The translations under genes were made by a program, and so were the position numbers. This document shows, piece by piece, positions 38,298-47,709 of a stretch of 64,000 bases of DNA (its first letter is position 1; each line of letters starts with the position of its first letter). Source of the DNA: an uncultured Bacteroidales bacterium (GTDB lineage: Bacteria; Bacteroidota; Bacteroidia; Bacteroidales; P3); contig CAJOEN010000002.1 of NCBI GenBank assembly GCA_905233475.1, forward strand, positions 27,311-91,310. The letters run 5' to 3'. The notes under the pieces were generated by a model, which was given only the letters and a program-made list of their open reading frames with translations, had not been told where the DNA came from and made no database searches.

Positions 38298-40784
38298 ATG
38301 GGTGAGCGAATAACATACTTTGTGGATGTAATTCTGCCACTGCATTTGCCGCAGTACTATACCTACCGCGTGCCTTTCGAGTACAACGACGACATACGTG
38401 TAGGCCAAAGGGTTGTGGTTCAGTTCGGGGGCAAAAAAGTGTATTCCGCCTTGGTGCGACGTATACATCAAAAAATGCCTGAATATCAGAACGTTAAATA
38501 TATACTTGCCATTTTGGACAACGAACCCGTGGTTACGGAGCTACAGCTACTTTTTTGGGAATGGATAGCACGGTATTATATGTGCTGTGTGGGTGATGTT
38601 ATGGCTGTGGCACTGCCGTCGGCGTACCGCCTGCAAAGCGAGTCGTTCATCGAAATACATCCCGATTTTTCCGGCGAAATTGGCAATCTTTCCGAAAACG
38701 AGATTAAAATACTCGAGGCGCTTTCGGCAAAAAAAACCGTCAAAGTGTCCGATATATCCAAATTGGTTGGTTTTCAGAAGACTATGCCTCTGCTAAAAAC
38801 CATGATAGAGAATAAAATCATCATCATGGACGAGGAGATACGCCAGCGGTACATACCCAAAACGGAGACTTACCTCAAACTCAGTCCCGAATACCTTGTC
38901 CCCGACAAAGGCAAGGAACTTTTCGACAGCCTCGAAAAAAAGGCCTCCACACAGAAACAGCTGGAACTCATGATTAAATTCTTCCAGCAGACCAATTTCG
39001 GACAAATGCCCATACGCAAAGCCGTTTTCACCCAAGACAAGGAAATTTCGCCATCGGCGTTGAAAACCCTTGTAAAGAACGGAGTACTAATATCTTACAC
39101 TCAGGAAGAAAGCCGTTTGATTGATGTGGAGAAAACTCAAAGTGCTTCGTCGATAAAACTTACTGAGCAGCAGCAACTTGCGTTCGATACTATAGACGTG
39201 ACAAATGCCGAAAGTGCGCAAACTACACTTATTCACGGAGTTACATCGAGCGGAAAAACCGAGGTGTACATAAAACTAATCAACGAGGTGGTGAAACAGG
39301 GCGGACAGGTGCTGTACCTGCTTCCCGAAATATCCCTTACTGCTCAGATAATAAATCGTTTACGTAAATATTTCGGCAAAAAGGTCGGTGTATATCACAG
39401 CAAATTTTCGCCCAACGAACGTGCCGAGGTTTGGACAAAGACCCTGAATCCGCAAAACGGAGGCTATCAGGTACTTATCGGGGCTCGCTCCGCTATGTTC
39501 CTACCTTTCAAGAACTTGGCTTTGGTGATAATTGACGAGGAACACGACACCTCGTATAAGCAGTATGAGCCCGCACCGCGCTACAACGCCCGCGATGCCT
39601 CCTTGTACCTTGCGCAGATAAGCGGTGCCAAAGCGGTTTTGGGTACTGCCACGCCGTCGATAGAAAGCTATTTCAACGCCTTGTCGGGCAAATACAGGCT
39701 TGTGGAGATGAACAAACGTTACGGCGACGCGCTTATGCCCGAAATACATATTGCCGACATGCGTGCCTCGGAAAATGGCAAAACAAACCGTTCGCATTTC
39801 TCTAAACCTTTGCTCGACGCCGTTGGCACATCCCTGCAAAACAAAGAGCAGGTGATAATTTTTCAGAACCGCCGTGGTTTTTCGCTACACCTCGAATGTC
39901 CCACCTGCAACTGGATTCCCACCTGCACCCATTGCGATGTGTCGTTGGTTTACCACAAACAAACCAACAGCCTGCGGTGCCACTACTGCGGTTACTCAAT
40001 CCCCGTACCGGCCGAATGTCCGCAATGCCACAATACTTTCCTCAAAATGAGGGGGGTCGGTACCGAAAAGATAGAAGACGAACTGTCAATAATATTCCCC
40101 GACGCCCGCATTGAACGCATGGACCTTGACTCCGTGTCGGGAGGGAAAACCAAATACCTCGACATTATCAATAGTTTCGAAGACCGCAATATAGATATAC
40201 TTGTTGGTACTCAGATGGTTACCAAAGGCTTGGATTTCGAAAACGTAAGTGTGGTGGGCATAATAAGTGCCGACAATATGATTTCTTTCCCCGATTTCAG
40301 GGCTTTTGAGCGCAGTTTCCAGCAGATGACACAGGTTAGCGGACGCGCCGGACGGCACAACAAACGCGGACTGGTGATAATACAGACCTACAATCCCACC
40401 CATCAGGTGATAGACTATGTGGTGCGTAACGATTATAAAAGTCTGTACAACAATCAAATAAACGACAGGCGCGTTTTCGGATACCCTCCCTTTCGCAAAC
40501 TGATATACATATCGCTGAAACATCCCGACGCAAAGGTTCTCGACCAAGCCGCAGCAGAGTTCTCCTTCGCCATGAGGCAAATGTTCGGCATACGTGTGGT
40601 GGGGCCGGAATATCCAATGGTTTCGCGCATACGCAATATGTACATAAAAAATATCATGCTCCGTATGGAGAAAGATTTTCCTATTGCCGCGGCCAAGCAG
40701 CGTCTGCAACAGCTTATTGATGAATATCTCAACAAAAAGGAGTACAGCAGGTTGCGTATTATACCCGACGTTGATCCAATATAG
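38298..40784 (+). CDS. priA: replication restart helicase PriA
   Basis: LIHGVTSSGKTEVYIKLI; IIDEEHDTSYKQYEPAPRYNARD; zinc-binding CPTCNWIPTCTHCDVSLVYH...CHYCGYSIPVPAECPQC. Confidence 0.97.
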   Translation: MGERITYFVDVILPLHLPQYYTYRVPFEYNDDIRVGQRVVVQFGGKKVYSALVRRIHQKMPEYQNVKYILAILDNEPVVTELQLLFWEWIARYYMCCVGDVMAVALPSAYRLQSESFIEIHPDFSGEIGNLSENEIKILEALSAKKTVKVSDISKLVGFQKTMPLLKTMIENKIIIMDEEIRQRYIPKTETYLKLSPEYLVPDKGKELFDSLEKKASTQKQLELMIKFFQQTNFGQMPIRKAVFTQDKEISPSALKTLVKNGVLISYTQEESRLIDVEKTQSASSIKLTEQQQLAFDTIDVTNAESAQTTLIHGVTSSGKTEVYIKLINEVVKQGGQVLYLLPEISLTAQIINRLRKYFGKKVGVYHSKFSPNERAEVWTKTLNPQNGGYQVLIGARSAMFLPFKNLALVIIDEEHDTSYKQYEPAPRYNARDASLYLAQISGAKAVLGTATPSIESYFNALSGKYRLVEMNKRYGDALMPEIHIADMRASENGKTNRSHFSKPLLDAVGTSLQNKEQVIIFQNRRGFSLHLECPTCNWIPTCTHCDVSLVYHKQTNSLRCHYCGYSIPVPAECPQCHNTFLKMRGVGTEKIEDELSIIFPDARIERMDLDSVSGGKTKYLDIINSFEDRNIDILVGTQMVTKGLDFENVSVVGIISADNMISFPDFRAFERSFQQMTQVSGRAGRHNKRGLVIIQTYNPTHQVIDYVVRNDYKSLYNNQINDRRVFGYPPFRKLIYISLKHPDAKVLDQAAAEFSFAMRQMFGIRVVGPEYPMVSRIRNMYIKNIMLRMEKDFPIAAAKQRLQQLIDEYLNKKEYSRLRIIPDVDPI

Positions 40785-40806
40785 CTCAAACTCATTGTCG
40801 AAAACT

Positions 40807-41127
40807 ATGCCCTCAACCAAAGAATACACGGATTTTATTCTCGAACAGCTAGCGGAACTGCATGAAGTCACCTCCTTGCGAATGATGGGCGAGTACATCG
40901 TTTATTACCGGGGGAAAGTTATTGGAGGCGTGTACGACGACCGTTTTTTGGTGAAAGCAACCCCATCGGCACGCGATAAAATGCCCGACGCACCGCTGCA
41001 GAAACCATACGAGGGTGCAAAGGAAATGCTTTTGGTGGACAATGTGGACAACCGCGATTTCCTTGCGGAATTGCTTAGGGCGATGTACGACGAATTGCCG
41101 GAACCAAAAAAGAAAGTCAAGAAATAG
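40807..41127 (+). CDS. TfoX/Sxy N-terminal domain-containing protein
   Basis: VTSLRMMGEYIVYYRGKVIGGVYDDRFLVKATPS...; likely ATG 40807 (tracked ORF overlaps priA). Confidence 0.82.
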   Translation: MPSTKEYTDFILEQLAELHEVTSLRMMGEYIVYYRGKVIGGVYDDRFLVKATPSARDKMPDAPLQKPYEGAKEMLLVDNVDNRDFLAELLRAMYDELPEPKKKVKK

Positions 41128-41158
41128 ATGCTTGTTTTAATCTCTGGTAATCAGCATA

Positions 41159-42328
41159 TTATCGAAATGCTTCGGCAGTTCGGCCGAGAGCCTCGTATAG
41201 CACGCTCCTCGGACAGCCGATATTGAGACGGAAAAATCCCTTATAACGTTCTCCACCGAAGTTATAGCCGTCGTTTAGGGCTACCTTGGCTTTGTCCAAC
41301 AGCCGCGATTTCATCTCTTCGTAAGTAAGTCCGGTGCCGTTGAAATCCATCCAGACAAGAAATGAGGCTTCCGGTGCCATTGCCGCCACCGCAGGCATAT
41401 TTTGGTGCAGGAAATTCATTGTAAACTCTACATTTTCAGCAATGTAGCTTCTGACTTGCCTCAGCCATTCCTCGCCGTGGCGGTAGGCGGCTTCGGCGGC
41501 GGTATAAGCGAACACGTTGCCGTTGGCCACCTCGTATCCGTCGAGGTACCCAAAGTAACGCTTGCGCAACGTGTCATTGGGAATGTAGGCTATGCTACTC
41601 CCCATTCCGGCTATGTTGAAAGTCTTGCTTGGAGCTATGAAAGTAATGCTGTTGCCGTATGCTTCGGGGGATATGGTAGAGAACGACGTGTGATGGAATC
41701 CGGGCAGTGTGAGGTCGGCGTGTATCTCGTCGGAGATGACCAAGGTGCTGGATTTGTGGCAGATGTCGGAAATGCGTTTCAGGTCGTCCTTGCTCCACAC
41801 CGTACCACCCGGATTGTGTGGATTGGACAAAAGAAGCATTTTACAGCCTTTGGACTTGCGCTCCATATCGTCGAAATCAATAGCGAAACGTCTGTCCGCT
41901 GTCTTTAGATGGCAACACACAAGTTCCCTTTCCGCAAAGGTGGGCAGGTCTATGAAAGGTGGATAGACGGGAGGCATTATCATTATGCGTTCGCCCTTTT
42001 CGGTAAATGCCTGTATTGCAAAGGCTATGGCCGCCACTATGCCGGGAACAAAATGCAGTTCCTCTTTTCGTGCGGTTACAGCGTAATGAGCTTTCAGCCA
42101 ATTTATTACGGCCTCAAAATAAGAGTCGGAGCCAAAAGTGTAGGCCAGCACCTCGTGATTGCAGCGTTGCTTAATGGCTTCCATCACGAAATCTGGCGAA
42201 CGGAAATCCATATCCGCCACCCACATGGGCATAAGGTCGTTGGTGCCGTATATGCGGTCCATCATGTCGTGCTTTACACACGAAGTCCCGCGACGTTCTA
42301 TTATCTCATCGAAATCGTATTTTTTCAT
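41159..42328 (-). CDS. PLP-dependent aminotransferase, MalY/PatB family (cystathionine beta-lyase-like)
   Basis: PMWVADMDFRSP; LSNPHNPGGTVW; SDEIHADLTLPG; APSKTFNIAGMGSSIAYIP; start CAT at 42326-42328. Confidence 0.93.
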   Translation of the reverse strand: MKKYDFDEIIERRGTSCVKHDMMDRIYGTNDLMPMWVADMDFRSPDFVMEAIKQRCNHEVLAYTFGSDSYFEAVINWLKAHYAVTARKEELHFVPGIVAAIAFAIQAFTEKGERIMIMPPVYPPFIDLPTFAERELVCCHLKTADRRFAIDFDDMERKSKGCKMLLLSNPHNPGGTVWSKDDLKRISDICHKSSTLVISDEIHADLTLPGFHHTSFSTISPEAYGNSITFIAPSKTFNIAGMGSSIAYIPNDTLRKRYFGYLDGYEVANGNVFAYTAAEAAYRHGEEWLRQVRSYIAENVEFTMNFLHQNMPAVAAMAPEASFLVWMDFNGTGLTYEEMKSRLLDKAKVALNDGYNFGGERYKGFFRLNIGCPRSVLYEALGRTAEAFR

Positions 42329-42630
42329 GGAGTTATGTTTTTTCAAATTTGGATACAAACGCAAAAACTGCGGTATTTATTGCCGATGGGTGCGGATATT
42401 GTGAGCAATCAGGAGAAAAACTCCTAGCCGCAATCAGGAGAATAGAATATAGGTATGATAAAGTGAGTGAAAAATGCTTTTATGGGGAAGTATAAGGTGC
42501 TGTAAAAACAGTTTTTAGCGATGTGGATATAAAAAAACTTATGTGCTGAAATGCCTTTTAATCAATGTGTTAAGTGTATAAAAATAAAAAAAGAAAGATT
42601 TTTCTTTGCCAATTCGAAAAAAAGTTGTAC

Positions 42631-42639
42631 CTTTGCACC
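42631..42639 (+). promoter_or_regulatory. -7 promoter motif TACCTTTGC upstream of tRNA-Val
   Basis: gttgtacctttgcaccc, about 30 bp upstream of the tRNA. Confidence 0.5.
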
Positions 42640-42661
42640 CACAAAAAGAGATAGTTTGCAC

Positions 42662-42736
42662 GGGAGCATAGCTCAGCTGGTTCAGAGCATCTGCCTTACA
42701 AGCAGAGGGTCATAGGTTCGAATCCTATTGCTCCCA
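42662..42736 (+). tRNA. tRNA-Val (anticodon TAC)
   Basis: Acceptor GGGAGCA/TGCTCCC; anticodon arm TCTGC-CTTACAA-GCAGA; T-loop GGTTCGAATCC; no encoded CCA. Confidence 0.95.
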
Positions 42737-42745
42737 CAAGGAAAA

Positions 42746-42777
42746 AGGACTTCAATTTTTTTTGAAGTCTTTTTTTT
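42746..42777 (+). terminator. intrinsic terminator after tRNA-Val
   Basis: GACTTCAA-TTTTTT-TTGAAGTC followed by T8. Confidence 0.85.
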
Positions 42778-42791
42778 GTTTGAAAAACGTC

Positions 42792-43070
42792 TTAATTGGA
42801 ATATGCTTTTTCCTTGACCGCAATTTTTGTAATTCCGCCTTTTTTCCCTGCCTCGTGGAGCGACGGGGGCTGCCCTTCGGCAAGGATGTCGAGGGTGCTT
42901 TCGCGCAAGGCGTTTTCGCCACCGATATAGCCCCAAATACGTTTCAGCGTGGTGGTTCCGACTGCTGTTCCGGTGTTGTCGAGCATTTTTGTGTGCAACT
43001 CTTCGAAATCTTTGCTTGTTTTCAGCGGATGACCGACCGATTGCTCTATAAGCTCTTATAATGCAAATAT
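42792..43070 (-). pseudogene. decayed N-terminal fragment of a Bacteroidales hypothetical protein (SxxTLKRxWGY family)
   Basis: Minus-strand frame reads ELIEQSVGHPLKTSKDFEELHTKMLDNTGTAVGTTTLKRIWGYIGGENALRESTLDILAEG... then ends in unrelated sequence; no complete downstream domain. Confidence 0.45.
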
Positions 43071-43223
43071 AGCCATTCCCCAACCCTATGGCAAATGCCT
43101 AACAACAACCTTGTGAACTTTTACAACTTGTTATAATATTGATTTTCAAATATATAATATTTTTTTTATGGAAGTAAATATATTTACTGTCTTTAATAAC
43201 TTGTAGGCTAATTTGTTTGTTTT

Positions 43224-43335
43224 TGGAAAAAGTTGTAAAAATCGCCCCCCCCAAAAATGGAAAAAGTTGTAAAATTCACCTCGAAAAAATGGAAAAAGTT
43301 GTAAAAAATAGTGTTTATTTTTGGAAAAAGTTGTA
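43224..43335 (+). repeat. four tandem copies of TGGAAAAAGTTGTA (32-34 bp period) ending in a TATCTTTGC promoter
   Basis: Copies start at 43224, 43258, 43290 and 43322; the last copy runs into TTGTATCTTTGCATTTTG. Confidence 0.9.
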
Positions 43336-43363
43336 TCTTTGCATTTTGTAAACATAAAGGAAT

Positions 43364-44680
43364 ATGCTTGATAGGAGAATACAAACCACATTAAAAGAGC
43401 AATTTAGCTCGCCAACGGATAAAATTTTAATCATTGACGGAGCACGTCAGATTGGTAAATCGTTCATTGTACGCCATGAGGGCAAGGCTTTTTTCCGGAA
43501 TTTTGTAGAAGTCAATATGATTGAGGACCGCGACGGGGCACGTGTCTTTGCAGATGTAAAAGGGGTGGAGGACTTTTATGTACGGCTCAGTTCCTTTGCG
43601 GGACGTCGCTTGGGGACAAAAAAGGACACCCTTGTGTTTTTGGACGAGATACAGGCTTATCCGCAGATGCTGACATTGTTGAAATTCCTGTGCGACGACG
43701 GTCGCTTCAGCTATATTGCCAGCGGTTCGTTGTTGGGAGTTACTCTGCACAAAACACTCTCTGTCCCCGGTGGTAGAATCGAGGTTAAGCACATGCACCC
43801 GTTGGATTTCGAGGAGTTCCTTTGGGCCAACGGAGTGGGGGATGATGTCGTGGCACACATGCGTAGCCAATTTGAGAAAGGCGAGGGGCTTGGCGAAGGT
43901 CTGCACCGTCGAATCTTGGAGTTATACAAAACTTTTCTGCTTGTCGGAGGACTGCCGCAGTCCGTAAATGCCTATATAGAAACCCAAAACATACATCGTG
44001 TGCGCAAAGTCCACGAAGAGGTGTACAACCTCTACAAAGAGGATGCCTCGCAATACAGCATGGCCGAGAAACTGAAAATCCGGCGTATCTACGACCTTAT
44101 ACCCTCTAATATGGAAAATCGAAAAAAACGACTGCATTTCAACGACATCGAGGACAAAAAAGGCAAGGCCGCCCGCGACTACGAGGACGAAATCGAGTAT
44201 CTCATCAGTGCAGGCGTCGCTCTCGACGTGCGGGCTATTTCTAATCCCGTGTTCCCGCTTATAGCGTCGGTACACAAAAATCTGCTCAAACTATATATGA
44301 ACGATGTTGGGCTGCTTTCGCACATCCTTTTCCGCAACAATGTAACAGCCGTTAAGGACGACCACCTTAGTGTGAACCTTGGAGCTCTGTACGAAACGGC
44401 GGTAGCCACCGAACTTTTGGCTCACGAGCATCCGCTCTTTTACTACGACAACAAGAAAAAAGGGGAGGTGGATTTTATGATAGACGACTACGACTCACTC
44501 TCGATTCTTCCCATTGAAGTGAAGTCGGGCAAAGATTACACTATCCACAGGTCTCTCGATCGTTTTGTTAGCAATCCGGAATATCATGTCAAACGCGCAG
44601 TTGTGCTGTCCAACGATGCCGCCGTAGCGCAACGCGGTTCCACATCATATTTACCTATTTATTATAGCATGTTTTTGTAA
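43364..44680 (+). CDS. AAA_14 / DUF4143 ATPase
   Basis: IIDGARQIGKSFIVRHEG (Walker A-like), LVFLDEIQAYPQML (Walker B), ASGSLLGV, KKGEVDFMIDD...LPIEVKSGK (DUF4143 nuclease-like). Confidence 0.92.
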   Translation: MLDRRIQTTLKEQFSSPTDKILIIDGARQIGKSFIVRHEGKAFFRNFVEVNMIEDRDGARVFADVKGVEDFYVRLSSFAGRRLGTKKDTLVFLDEIQAYPQMLTLLKFLCDDGRFSYIASGSLLGVTLHKTLSVPGGRIEVKHMHPLDFEEFLWANGVGDDVVAHMRSQFEKGEGLGEGLHRRILELYKTFLLVGGLPQSVNAYIETQNIHRVRKVHEEVYNLYKEDASQYSMAEKLKIRRIYDLIPSNMENRKKRLHFNDIEDKKGKAARDYEDEIEYLISAGVALDVRAISNPVFPLIASVHKNLLKLYMNDVGLLSHILFRNNVTAVKDDHLSVNLGALYETAVATELLAHEHPLFYYDNKKKGEVDFMIDDYDSLSILPIEVKSGKDYTIHRSLDRFVSNPEYHVKRAVVLSNDAAVAQRGSTSYLPIYYSMFL

Positions 44681-44784
44681 GACCATTATTAGCGTCATCA
44701 ATATTTTTATACGTATGCTTTTAATTCAAAAAAATTATGTACTTTTGCAAACTCAAATAGAACCCATTAAACCCTATTCAAACA

Positions 44785-46428
44785 ATGAAAAAAACAGCAT
44801 TATTGTTAGTTACCGTTGCCACCGTAATTATGAGCGGTTGCGGAAATAAAAACACAGAACCTGCCACCGACGAGAAATCGGACATGCAGAAAAAAGTAGA
44901 GGAATTTGCCGAGGTTACCCTCACCACCGACCTCAGCGTGCTCAGCGAGAAGGAACGCCAGATGATTCCTATCTTCATCCAGATTGCCGAAGTTATGGAC
45001 GACCTTTTCTGGCAACAGACTTTCGGCGACAAGACCGTCCTCGACACTATCAGCGACACATGGATGAAAGAGTTCGCCATGATTAACTATGGTCCTTGGG
45101 AACGCCTGAACAGCAACAAACCTTTCGTTCCCGGCTATGGCGAGAAACCGCAGGGCGCCTGCTTCTATCCCACCGACATGACCAAAGAGGAGTTCGAAGG
45201 TCTTGCTGACAACAAGAAGACGAGTCTCTACACTATCCTTCGCCGCAACGACAAAGACCAACTGGAAGTGATTCCCTACCACGAGGCATACAAGGAACAG
45301 CTTGCCAAGGTTGATTCCCTTATGGGCGAAGCTATAGCCCTGGCCGAAAATGCCGGACTCAAAAAATACCTCACCGAACGTCGCAAGGCTTTCCAAACCG
45401 ACGAATACTACAACAGCGACATCGCTTGGATGGACATGAAAGACGGTCTTATCGACTTTGTTGTCGGTCCTATCGAAAACTACGAGGACGAGCTTTTCGG
45501 CTACAAAGCCGCCTACGAAGCTTTCATCCTTGTTAAGGACAAGAAATGGAGCGACGACCTTGCCAAATTCACCAAAATGTTGCCTGAATTGCAGAAAGAT
45601 CTGCCCTGCGACCCCAAATACAAAAAAGAACTCCCGGGCACCGACTCCGACCTCAACGTTTACGACGTTATCTACTACGCCGGCGACTGCAACTCGGCAA
45701 GCAAGACTATCGCTATCAACCTGCCCAACGACGAGAAAGTGCACGTGAAAAAAGGCACCCGTCGCCTGCAGCTGAAAAACGCCATGAAAGCCAAATTCGA
45801 CAACATTCTGCTGCCCATCTCCAACCTGCTTATCGACGAGTCGCAGATTGACAACGTTACCTTCGACGCTTTCTTCAGCAACGTTACTTTCCACGAAGTT
45901 GCCCACGGTCTCGGCGTTAAAAACACCGTCACCAAAAATGAAGGACTCCGCGTGGCTCTGAAAGAACAGTACAGCGCTTGGGAAGAAGGCAAAGCCGACA
46001 TCCTCGGCCTTTACATGGTGCAAAGCCTCATCGAAAAAGGCGAAATTACCAACATCACTGTTGAGGACGCTTACGTAACCTTCATAGCCGGACTGCTCCG
46101 CTCCGTGCGTTTTGGTGCAGGCGAAGCTCATGGTCAAGCCAACATGATGTGTTTCAACTATTTCGAAGATAACGGTGCTTTCGAACGCACAATAGAAGGC
46201 AAGTACAAAGTAAATATGGAGAAAGCCCGGGAAGCCCTAAAAGGCTGGGCAGCCAAGATACTGCAAGTGGAAGGCGACGGCGATTACGAAGGTGCCAAAG
46301 CCTATCGTGCCGAACACGGTGTGGTTCGTCCCGCCCTGCAGGAAAGCCTCGACAAAATCTCCGAAGCCAACATACCCGTTGATATCCGTTACAACCAAGG
46401 CATGAAAGCCCTTGGTTTGGAAAAATAA
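44785..46428 (+). CDS. M49-like dipeptidyl-peptidase III family lipoprotein (zinc peptidase)
   Basis: Lipobox VIMSGCGNK; FHEVAHGLGVKN...QYSAWEEGKADILGLYMV (HExxH + EExKAD). Confidence 0.82.
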   Translation: MKKTALLLVTVATVIMSGCGNKNTEPATDEKSDMQKKVEEFAEVTLTTDLSVLSEKERQMIPIFIQIAEVMDDLFWQQTFGDKTVLDTISDTWMKEFAMINYGPWERLNSNKPFVPGYGEKPQGACFYPTDMTKEEFEGLADNKKTSLYTILRRNDKDQLEVIPYHEAYKEQLAKVDSLMGEAIALAENAGLKKYLTERRKAFQTDEYYNSDIAWMDMKDGLIDFVVGPIENYEDELFGYKAAYEAFILVKDKKWSDDLAKFTKMLPELQKDLPCDPKYKKELPGTDSDLNVYDVIYYAGDCNSASKTIAINLPNDEKVHVKKGTRRLQLKNAMKAKFDNILLPISNLLIDESQIDNVTFDAFFSNVTFHEVAHGLGVKNTVTKNEGLRVALKEQYSAWEEGKADILGLYMVQSLIEKGEITNITVEDAYVTFIAGLLRSVRFGAGEAHGQANMMCFNYFEDNGAFERTIEGKYKVNMEKAREALKGWAAKILQVEGDGDYEGAKAYRAEHGVVRPALQESLDKISEANIPVDIRYNQGMKALGLEK

Positions 46429-46456
46429 ATCGTTCAGCTTTTTGTTATCTGATATT

Positions 46457-46486
46457 AGAGAGCCACTTTTGTGGCTCTCTTTTTTG
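46457..46486 (+). terminator. intrinsic terminator after the M49-like peptidase gene
   Basis: AGAGAGCCAC-TTTT-GTGGCTCTCT + T-run. Confidence 0.88.
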
Positions 46487-46502
46487 TTGCTTGCGTGAGA
46501 AC

Positions 46503-46585
46503 AAGTCCCTCCTTTTAAGGAAGTGAAGAAAAGTCCGGTGGACTTTTCGATAGCGAAGCGTAGAACAACTTCTGTGGAGGGACTT
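46503..46585. repeat. palindromic intergenic element (nested hairpins)
   Basis: Perfect terminal inverted repeat AAGTCCCTCC / GGAGGGACTT; internal AAAAGTCC-GGT-GGACTTTT and CCTTTTAAGG. Confidence 0.65.
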
Positions 46586-46631
46586 CCAACCGGCACCTCC
46601 CAATTCCGCTCTCCTAATTCCGAACCAAATC

Positions 46632-47042
46632 CTAATTCCGGTTCGTTTTTTTCTGTTGTAGCTTGGCTTCAACCGACATGGTGGTGTGAGGCACAATGCG
46701 CAAACGCTCTTTAGGTATCAGTTTACCGGTAACCCTGCAAATACCGTAGGTCTTATTTTCGATTCGCACGAGGGCGGCCTCGAGGTCTTTCACAAATTTC
46801 TGCTGGCGTACGGCTTGCCTTGCGTTCTCCTCTTTGGAGCGAACTTCGCCACTGTCTTCCAGTAGTTTGAACGTGGGCGAGGTGTCGCTAACGTCATCGG
46901 CGGAATTTGCCACAGCCTCATTCAGTAGTTCGAGATTTTTTCTGGCTTTTTCGAGTTTCTTCTCGATTATCTCGCGAAATTCGGCCAACTCCTCGTCCGA
47001 GTAGCGGGTCTTGGTGTTTCTGGTATCTTCTGTTTCTGCCAT
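46632..47042 (-). CDS. TraR/DksA family transcriptional regulator (Bacteroidetes type)
   Basis: RYSDEELAEFREIIEKKLEKARKNLELL...ALVRIENKTYGICRVTGKLIPKERLRIVPHTT. Confidence 0.88.
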   Translation of the reverse strand: MAETEDTRNTKTRYSDEELAEFREIIEKKLEKARKNLELLNEAVANSADDVSDTSPTFKLLEDSGEVRSKEENARQAVRQQKFVKDLEAALVRIENKTYGICRVTGKLIPKERLRIVPHTTMSVEAKLQQKKTNRN

Positions 47043-47184
47043 AGGAATGATGATTATGGTTTGATTATCAATATGTTAGTTTTGCATGCGGGATAAAATG
47101 TCATCCTGCTTGCTTTTTGCAAAAGTACGTTATTTTTTGAAAAAATTATATATTTATTGTGACGTATTATTTGTTTTTTATCAA

Positions 47185-47709
47185 CTAATTTTTCAGATAT
47201 ATGTCGATAAGGCCGTTGGGAGCGGTAACGGAAATGGTTTTGTTTGCCCTGTCCACATCGTCTATAAGCTGGTCGATTATCGGTAGCAGAATTTCCGTTC
47301 CATTGTTGGTAATTTGGAAGAGCGGTTGTGCCGGGAAGTCTATAACCGAGGCTACGGTGCCTATGTCCCCCTTTTGGCTGTCCACCACGCGGAAGCCTAT
47401 TATTTCGTGAAAATAGAATTTCTTTCCGGTGAGTTTTGGTAACAGTTCCAAAGGAAGGTACAGTTCGCAACCGATAAGGGCGAGGGATTCTTCGCGGTTT
47501 ATGCCTTCGAACCTGACGGTGGCCTTGTTGCCGTTTATGCGTATGCTTTCGATGAAATATGGCACAAGATGGTTTTTCACCTCGACGAATACGGAGTCGA
47601 GCGAGGCGTAGTAGGAGGGTTCGTCCACATCGAGGAAAAACACCACCTCGCCTTTCAGTCCTACTGGTTTGGTTATTTTGCCGAGGTTGAAACAGTCTTT
47701 TTTGTCCAT
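47185..47709 (-). CDS. rimM: ribosome maturation factor RimM
   Basis: LGKITKPVGLKGEVVFFLD...HEIIGFRVVDSQKGDIGTVASVID...LLPIIDQLIDDVD. Confidence 0.95.
   Translation of the reverse strand: MDKKDCFNLGKITKPVGLKGEVVFFLDVDEPSYYASLDSVFVEVKNHLVPYFIESIRINGNKATVRFEGINREESLALIGCELYLPLELLPKLTGKKFYFHEIIGFRVVDSQKGDIGTVASVIDFPAQPLFQITNNGTEILLPIIDQLIDDVDRANKTISVTAPNGLIDIYLKN

Noticed and set aside
42405-42442. Direct repeat GCAATCAGGAGAA (x2) with hairpin AGGAG-AAAAA-CTCCT upstream of the MalY/PatB gene
   Set aside because: Only two copies and small; could be regulatory but not supportable from this window alone.
43224-43335. Possible CRISPR array
   Set aside because: Repeat core is only ~14-17 bp, intervening sequence is ~15-18 bp and AT-rich/low-complexity, only four units, no cas genes; better explained as promoter-like direct repeats.
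44806-46137. 443-aa minus-strand ORF antisense to the M49-like peptidase
   Set aside because: Phe/Val-rich antisense translation with no domain; the plus-strand gene has clear motifs, RBS context and terminator.
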